DNA of 64,000 bases from Epiperipatus broadwayi (taxonomy: Eukaryota > Onychophora > Udeonychophora > Euonychophora > Peripatidae), in contig JAQFVV010006208.1 in NCBI GenBank assembly GCA_028023455.1, positions 7,978,963 to 8,042,962 of the forward strand, written 5' to 3'. The position numbers and the translations under genes were made by a program. Below are positions 57,920 through 64,000 of the stretch, piece after piece. The notes under the pieces were generated by a model that saw only the letters and a program-made list of their open reading frames with translations, ran no database searches and had not been told where the DNA came from. How positions within the stretch are numbered: the stretch's first letter is position 1; each line of letters opens with the position of its first letter.

Positions 57920-59440
57920 AATTTTTAATTTAATTATGTAATTGTCTATAAAATTGATTATATTCAGTTCAGAAAAAAATACACAACCCCTAAATTCAAA
58001 TCTGAGTTATAACCAATACCAGATTAACTATGTATGGTGCCTGTATCAAGTTATTCTTAGAAGTCCTACAATAAAAATATTTATTAACATCTTCTTCTTT
58101 ATCCATATATCTTATTACAGATGTATTTTGACAATAATGTGATGTATGAAATTCATAATATTTTAAAATTTGCTTTTTTTTTTTGACATTAAAATGGTTA
58201 ATTCTTGATTAATTGGACAATAGAAAACAATACCATAATTCAAATCATCAGACTAATATTCTGATTACTGACACACATCAATGAAGAGTATTATTAGATT
58301 TGCATTTTGTTTCTTTTATACTATGTAAGCTAATGGTCTGGGATTCAAAGATTCTAAAATTTTGAACATAAGCCAATTGAATTAATTTGGGAATTTGCAG
58401 GTGGCTACCATCATATAGAGATATAATCAAGTTTACAACAAGAAATAAAATCAGGGAATTATTTCTTCTGTTGCAGATATTAAAAAAATATTAGATGTGA
58501 TATGTTGGATTATTTCCAATCATCTATCAATAAATGTTGAATGTAGAGAAAATTTTAAACTTGATTTAAACTTTTCAGCTCAGTTGATTAGAGTACTTGC
58601 CTCGAAATTCGATATTTGAGAATCTAAAGGTGTAAGTTCGATTACTGTCACTGGTCAGGCCTGCAAACCTGAAGAAGAGTGGAGAATAATACTACTCAAA
58701 ACATTGTTTAATTACTAACTCATGTTGTCTATTTGTGTGTTATTACTAACAAGTTGTTTGTATTTTAAAATATAAATGAAGTTAAAATTTTCTGTACTTT
58801 CAACATTTACTGATAGATGGCAGAAACGGTGCAACATAATATCATATCTAATATACCATCACAAATCTTCAGGCAAATATTAAAAAATATTGTAGTCTTC
58901 TCTTTACTATTACTTTTTCATATTTGAAAAAAATGAAAGATGTGATAAGTATTCTACAATACAAATAAATGATTTTCATTATGGTTATTTATGAATACCA
59001 GATATTTCCATAAATTGACAAACTCGTATAATCAAACTTACAAAGATATAAAAATAGTTTACCTATTGCATATATATAAGCACACAGATGTGCATAGATG
59101 GTAAAGCAAAATAATCCAATCATATTATTCTACTTTAATAAATAAGTAATAAATAATTCTAGATATGTGTATGCATATAGATAAGCACACACACTATGTA
59201 TTATGTTTCAATAGTATTTCATTTGGCGATAATAAATTCATTTAATCTACAAACCTTATTCTATATTAACAATATAAAAGCATTTTAACTGATAAACATA
59301 TAATAAGCGCACACACACATGTGCTTGTAGTAATATAAAATATTCCCAAATATTAAATCTTAATTTGCATTTAAAATTACTTTTAACAATATGGTTGTTT
59401 ATTAAAAATCCGGTGTTTCATCTGTCATTAAAAACACATT
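57920..59440. other. AT-rich sequence with old repeat fragments
   Basis: TCTGGGATTCAAAGATTCTA (58338) resembles text near 56285, and AACATTTACTGATAG (58801) belongs to the TTGGACTATTTC family. No gene seen. Confidence 0.4.
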
Positions 59441-59448
59441 AGTCAATC

Positions 59449-59905
59449 CATTATATAGGGGATTTGAACTTAGACTTTCAAGCACCCACCAACTATCCAC
59501 ACTATCTCATACAACTGATATACATAACCATACACATGTTGAAAATGTAAATAATCACCAATATACATGCTAAACCAGCACTCATCAGTTGGTCCAGATT
59601 ATCATCCCCCACATATATAAATATAATTAGTGCCCAGTTTAAATTAAGAAGGCAAATCCTCACACTTTAAGCCTGTCCATTAAAGTGTGAGGATTTGCTA
59701 TCTTAATATAAACTGGGCACTGATTATATATAGGGAGATGATAATCTGGACCAACTAATGAGTGCTGGTTTAGCATGAAATATGTATATTGGTGATTATT
59801 TATCTTTTCTACATGTGTGTGGTCATGGGTATCAGTTTTATGGGATAGTGTGCATAGTTGGTGGGTGCTTGAAAGTCTAAATTTAGATACCCTATGTTTA
59901 GAATT
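59449..59905. repeat. F2 palindrome, 0.46 kb
   Basis: Arms from ATAGGGGATTTGAACTTAGA to its complement, centred near 59672 (GCCTGTCCATTAAAG). Confidence 0.8.
59750..59793 (+). ncRNA. Decayed hammerhead motif, family F2
   Basis: ACCAA/TTGGT, CTAATGA (G5 to A, inactivating), GTGCT-GGTTT-AGCAT, GAAA, ATATGTAT, A. The opposite arm (59565-59595, minus) has lost GAAATA. Confidence 0.6.
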
Positions 59906-59909
59906 AAGC

Positions 59910-61185
59910 TCCAGGTTTGTGAAGAGTGCCTGGTTTTCAAATATTTAGTCAATCCATTATAACTTTTTAAAATCTAAAGCAAGTCTTTTCTAAATGACAT
60001 AACAGACAACTTTAAAGATTTTATCCACTAGAAACAAAGTGAACACCTTTATTATTTTTCCAGAATGTTTTCCAGTTAGTGGATAATTTATTCAGTTGAC
60101 TTCATAGACATTTATTATTAAAGCAAATCAGTATAGGAAAAAACAATAGGTTTTCATTACTAGTAAAGTTAATATTTGGAAGAATATATCAATATAATTT
60201 ATTTGCCAATTTCTTCTATTTGTATTGCATATGTTAATAAAATAGATTTCATGGATGTACAGTAAATATACAACTAACAGAAGGTTTCTTTTGTTTGTGC
60301 TTCATACCTATGGGAGGTTTTCAATAAGCTGGCTTCTTATAGTACTAGAATCTCTCAGTAAGCGGCTTATTATCATGTCTGGGATAGCATATATATATAT
60401 ATATAAGGTAAAAGCTACATGTGCTTTATTCTTTAATTTCCAAACTTCATGTGTAGCAAGCAATTTAATTTCACAGGCACCCCTATTTCTAGCGGAGTTC
60501 AAACTCAACTAACATAGACGCTAGCAGCAATTGTCCTTTCTTCAAAGATGGCTTGTACTCTGTCTACCTTTGTATTCTCTGTAAGTTAATCTAATAATTT
60601 CTAATTTGAACCCATTATTTATAGTGCACAATAAAATTCAAAAACAGAATAATTAAAGCAAGTTATTTATCATCTTAATTAATAATTTAATTATTTCATT
60701 CTGTTTTTCAATTTACGTTGATTATCCTTTTCTTTAATATTTTTCCAAAAAAATGACCAAAATTATATATTTTTATTTTATATTTTTATATTATATATAT
60801 AAAGAAAAAAAAAAGAATGTTTTTTTAAACAATATTACAAATGTATATATCCCAAAGAAATGTGCATATAATTGTTTTTTTTTTTTCAAAGTGTATTTAT
60901 TTGTAAGAACAAGTGTTTTCAAACCTGCAGTAGAAAATTATTTCTTTATTATTTATTGAAATATGTTATTAATAATTAAACTGGTCATGGGTATTGGCTG
61001 TATAAGATGGAGAAGATAGCTGTAGAGAGCTTGAAAGTCTGAGTTCAAATCCCTTCTAATTAAGTTACATATCTGCAATAAAAACAGACACGACACTTGC
61101 TTTGATATTTCTAAGCACTAAACGATTAAACAATTTACATATAATTTGCATATTACCATCTCCACACTACTCCGCATTATTTATT
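59910..61185. other. AT-rich sequence, one weak exon-like stretch
   Basis: On the minus strand 60308-60380 lies between CCCAG and GTATG and reads MIISRLLRDSSTIRSQL before a stop at the junction. Not matched to tensin; left unassigned. Confidence 0.3.
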
Positions 61186-61190
61186 TTTGT

Positions 61191-61231
61191 AGCTATGAAA
61201 ATGAGGCAATATGCCTCGAAAGCGCTCAGCT
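61191..61231 (+). ncRNA. Decayed hammerhead-like motif
   Basis: Stem I AGCT/AGCT, ATGAAAA where CTGANGA is expected, perfect stem II GAGGC-AATAT-GCCTC, GAAA, palindromic AGCGCT, C. Everything but the core heptamer fits. Confidence 0.45.
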
Positions 61232-61421
61232 TTTACGTATTTATTTATTGATTTATAAGAGTACTTTATATAGCTTCTCCTGCCAGCGTCTCAACATGCT
61301 TATAATTTTAACAAAGGCAAAAATCTCCATGCAGTAGTGCCACCCTGTGACAACCAGAGTAATCAATGGATGCCAGAAGGCTTGTGCATAAAATCCCTAA
61401 ATAGTGCCTACTCATCCAATA

Positions 61422-61463
61422 TCCCCAGACTAGTTTCTGGCTTATGGCCATCATCAGTGAGGA
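61422..61463 (-). ncRNA. Type I hammerhead motif, family F1, all core bases present
   Basis: Reading the minus strand: stem I TCCTCA, core CTGATGA, stem II TGGC-CATAA-GCCA, GAAA, stem III CTAG closed by A15.1-U16.1 (palindrome ACTAGT), cleavage base C, then stem I TGGGGA (six pairs, one G-U). Two-pair stem III suggests activity as a dimer. Confidence 0.8.
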
Positions 61464-61967
61464 GCCTTGGGTCTGAGAGCTGCACCTAGACCTTAGGATC
61501 TAATGCAACCCTCCAGCAGCCACCTTTTAACTCTTCTTTACTATAAAATTATGAGAATGAAATTGAAAACACAACATTTTCAATCTAAGCTCAATAGCTT
61601 ATATAGTCATATGGGTCTGAACTCAATTCAGCACCCATACATTTTGGTGTCTTTGGCTCTTAAACAACCATAGCCACTACTATCCTATTAGGCAGGATTG
61701 GTGTTAAACCACTAACCATCACATGATCACCTGCCTAATAGGATAGTGGTGGCTATGGTTGTTTAAGAGCCAAAGATACCAAAATGTATGAGTGCTGAAT
61801 TGAGTTCAGATCCATATGACTACATAAGCTATTGAGCTTAGATTGAAAATATTATTGTGTTTTCAATTTCATTCTCATAGTTTTGTAGTAAAGTAGAGTT
61901 AAAAGGTGGCTGCTGGAGGGTTGCATTAGATCCTAAGATCTAGGTGCAGTGCTCTCAGATCCAAGGC

Positions 61968-62009
61968 TCCTCACTGATGATGGCCACAAGCCAGAAACTA
62001 GTCTGGGGA
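61968..62009 (+). ncRNA. Type I hammerhead motif, family F1, all core bases present
   Basis: Stem I TCCTCA/TGGGGA, CTGATGA (61974-61980), stem II TGGC-CACAA-GCCA, GAAA (61994-61997), ACTAGT palindrome, C at 62003. It mirrors the minus-strand motif at 61422-61463 in the other arm of the same palindrome. Confidence 0.8.
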
Positions 62010-62169
62010 TATTGGATGAGTAGGCACTAGATAGGGATTTTATGCACAAGCCTTCTGGCATCCATTGATTACTCTGGTTGGCACAGGGTGGCACTACTGT
62101 ATAGAGAATTTTGCCTTTGTTTACAACAATTATGTGCTAGTATGAGATGGTGATTATGTGATATAATTT

Positions 62170-64000
62170 TGTTATAAACAATTATTATATAACTTACTTA
62201 TCATGATAAATGAAATAAAATGCTGATAAAAAATAGATAATAACTACATTTACAAGATGCCAGAAGCAGTCTGTTGGAAAGTAGAGCATGAAACTTGTAT
62301 ATTAGCCCTATTTAAGTATGGTACAAACTATTCTAAAATTGCAATAAAACATTTGGAAGTTCTAACTTGTGTTTTTCTGAAGGTTTGTGATGATGGTGTT
62401 CTAGCTGTATTTTTATATTGGACTATTTCCATCATCTAATATGTGTGTTGAATGTCTTTAGAAAAGTTTAATTTTGATGAGCATTCCACCCATGTTTGAT
62501 TACAATATGAATAATCACATAATAGCTGCAACAATAAACATGTACAGCGGAGATTATAAAGTTGTTTGCTGGGGTCTTTTAAAGTCTCAAAGAGGAATGA
62601 AAGGGTTTCCTTTCAATTAACAACAAACTCCTTTCTACAGCCCAAGTTTTTAATACTTTTGTTTAAATTTCATATAAATTAATGTATTTATATATATTGT
62701 AACCAGTTGGCTTACATAGCATATGCTATTATAGTATGTGTACATAAATATATATGTAAAATAAAGGAAAAGTAGAAATAAACACAGAATAAATTTTTGT
62801 AGATATTTTTTTATATTTCCTAAAATAAAATAATAATAAGTAAAGGGTTAAATAATAACTCTGATTTAAAATAAAAATTGTTTTATAAATTAAACTTTTA
62901 AAAGGTCTGAATAAATATAAATATTGTATTATTATTATTATTCTGATTGTGAAATGTAAAAACACAATATTGTTTTCAAAATTTTTTAATTAATTAAAAC
63001 ATGTATATGTTTTCAAAGGGATTAGAGAGATAAAAATAAAAACTCTGTTTTCATTAAAGTGTTATTATCACCTTAGATGATTTATAAAAGGGCTGATAAC
63101 AAAATTAGCTCGTCTGGGTAATGATTTTTGAAGAGAACAGTCTGTGTAATGATTTGTGAAGAGAACAGTCTGAATTGTAGTTTTGTGTAAGAGCTGAACA
63201 GAACAGCTTGGCTACTAAAACTTTTTGAATAAGTGGCAGAAATTAGCTAACCAAAATGAATAGCTGCAGTTTGTTGTTAGTTGTAGTAGAGAGTTGGCAG
63301 AATAGTTACCATAAAGTGATGTAGCTGAAGGCAAGATAATAGACTGTTTTCCTTAGCAGGAGTTTGAATTCACATGGAGAAAATGACCCACTTTTTTGAT
63401 GCTGAAATTCATAGCCTTGCCTGAAATCTATCAAACCAAGACAGCTGCTTGCCTGAAATAATCCTCAGACCAACTACAGATCAAGATTTTACATGGATTG
63501 CAACAAACATTGATTATATTTTCTAATGGACCAAAAGAACCAGCTTGCTAAATGAATGATTATATATATATGCTGATGTATCTAAAGGCAGAGAAGAACA
63601 GATAAAAATATATACAGCTGTGGTGAGTAGTTATATATGATAACGAACTTTTAAATAATTTCTTTAGTAAAATTACATTTTGAAAGTGATGCATGAATTT
63701 GTACTTTTTATGCTTATGGTGGGTGTATAGTTGAGCAGGGCTGTCTGGATGCAGTGTGTTCATGATGCTCCGAAGTATATGCTCAGCACTGTCTAGACCT
63801 AGATATTGAGCTCCCAGAGTAGTCCAGCAGTGTATAAGTAGGCCTCATGAATAGGCCTTGGTCTCATGAATAGACCTCATCTATACCCCTAAGTCTCACA
63901 GAGATGAGCAGGGTTGGCGCAATGCCTTTTATTTTTTTTCTGGATACTATTCTTTGAGGATGATCTGTCTAGATACTTAGAAGGGGCAGTGCTTAAAAAT
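62170..64000. other. Right end: AT-rich, then a less AT-rich unknown segment
   Basis: 63060-63640 and 63720-63960 are less AT-rich and hold short direct repeats (GTAATGATTT.TGAAGAGAACAGTCTG twice at 63119-63171; CTCATGAATAG twice near 63846 and 63864). Unidentified, perhaps part of a retroelement running off the window. Confidence 0.4.

Larger units (their letters stand above)
61310..62165. repeat. F1 giant palindrome, 0.85 kb
   Basis: Two full units joined head to head at about 61735 (GATCACCTGCCTAATAGG), with complete hammerheads on opposite strands at 61422 and 61968. Confidence 0.85.

Noticed and set aside
60308-60380. Additional host exon on the minus strand
   Set aside because: Splice-like ends exist, but the frame hits a stop at the donor and no family match was seen.

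Overview
The window is about 64 kb of AT-rich (roughly 70% A+T by eye) animal nuclear DNA. Almost all of it is intronic or intergenic and packed with mobile elements. The host gene I can identify is a tensin on the minus strand. One exon (46274-46479) encodes the start of the tensin/PTEN-type C2 domain. The next (35706-35771) continues it after a 10.5 kb intron, with matching phase-1 splice ends. A short alternative exon with an ATG (35895-35928) splices in phase to the second C2 exon. Large introns, RTE and FADD-box LINEs, Penelope-like elements (PLEs), hAT and mariner transposons and a tRNA-derived SINE suggest a large invertebrate genome. An arthropod, perhaps a chelicerate, is possible, but the sequence does not settle this.

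Layout. 0-9 kb: hAT MITEs with 8-bp target duplications, a mariner remnant, a 1.37 kb palindrome and SINE copies. 11-12.5 kb: a hairpin repeat and a decayed PLE. 13-18.2 kb: two RTE LINEs tail to tail, the minus-strand one nearly full length and carrying four later insertions. 21.6-28.4 kb: a LINE split by a complete 6.3 kb hAT transposon (perfect 8-bp duplication), itself split by an RTE LINE (perfect 10-bp duplication). 29-34 kb: palindromic repeats and a 19-bp satellite. 34.6-41.6 kb: mostly unique sequence with two tensin exons and an RTE copy. 41.7-43.6 kb: a second LINE type with a long reverse-transcriptase reading frame. 43.6-64 kb: hairpin repeats, PLE fragments and the 5'-most tensin exon seen.

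The most unusual signal is a dense set of hammerhead-ribozyme-like motifs, more than 25 in at least eight repeat families on both strands. They have the compact type I form with a palindromic stem III (ACTAGT, ATGCAT, ATACGTAT, ACCGGT, AGCGCT) expected of PLE-associated hammerheads that act as dimers. Several are complete: strand-matched stem I, CTGANGA core, stem II hairpin, GAAA, and a UH cleavage site. They sit at the tips of hairpin elements with 9-13 bp target duplications, in tandem units of about 450-460 bp, and just downstream of a PLE GIY-YIG reading frame. Several families carry UTGANAA instead of CTGANGA (written as DNA, TTGANAA), which would replace the tertiary C3-G8 pair by U3-A8. 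PLE protein fragments at 12, 50 and 57 kb could be relics of the machinery that moved these repeats.

All calls come from reading the sequence. No search, folding program or alignment was run.
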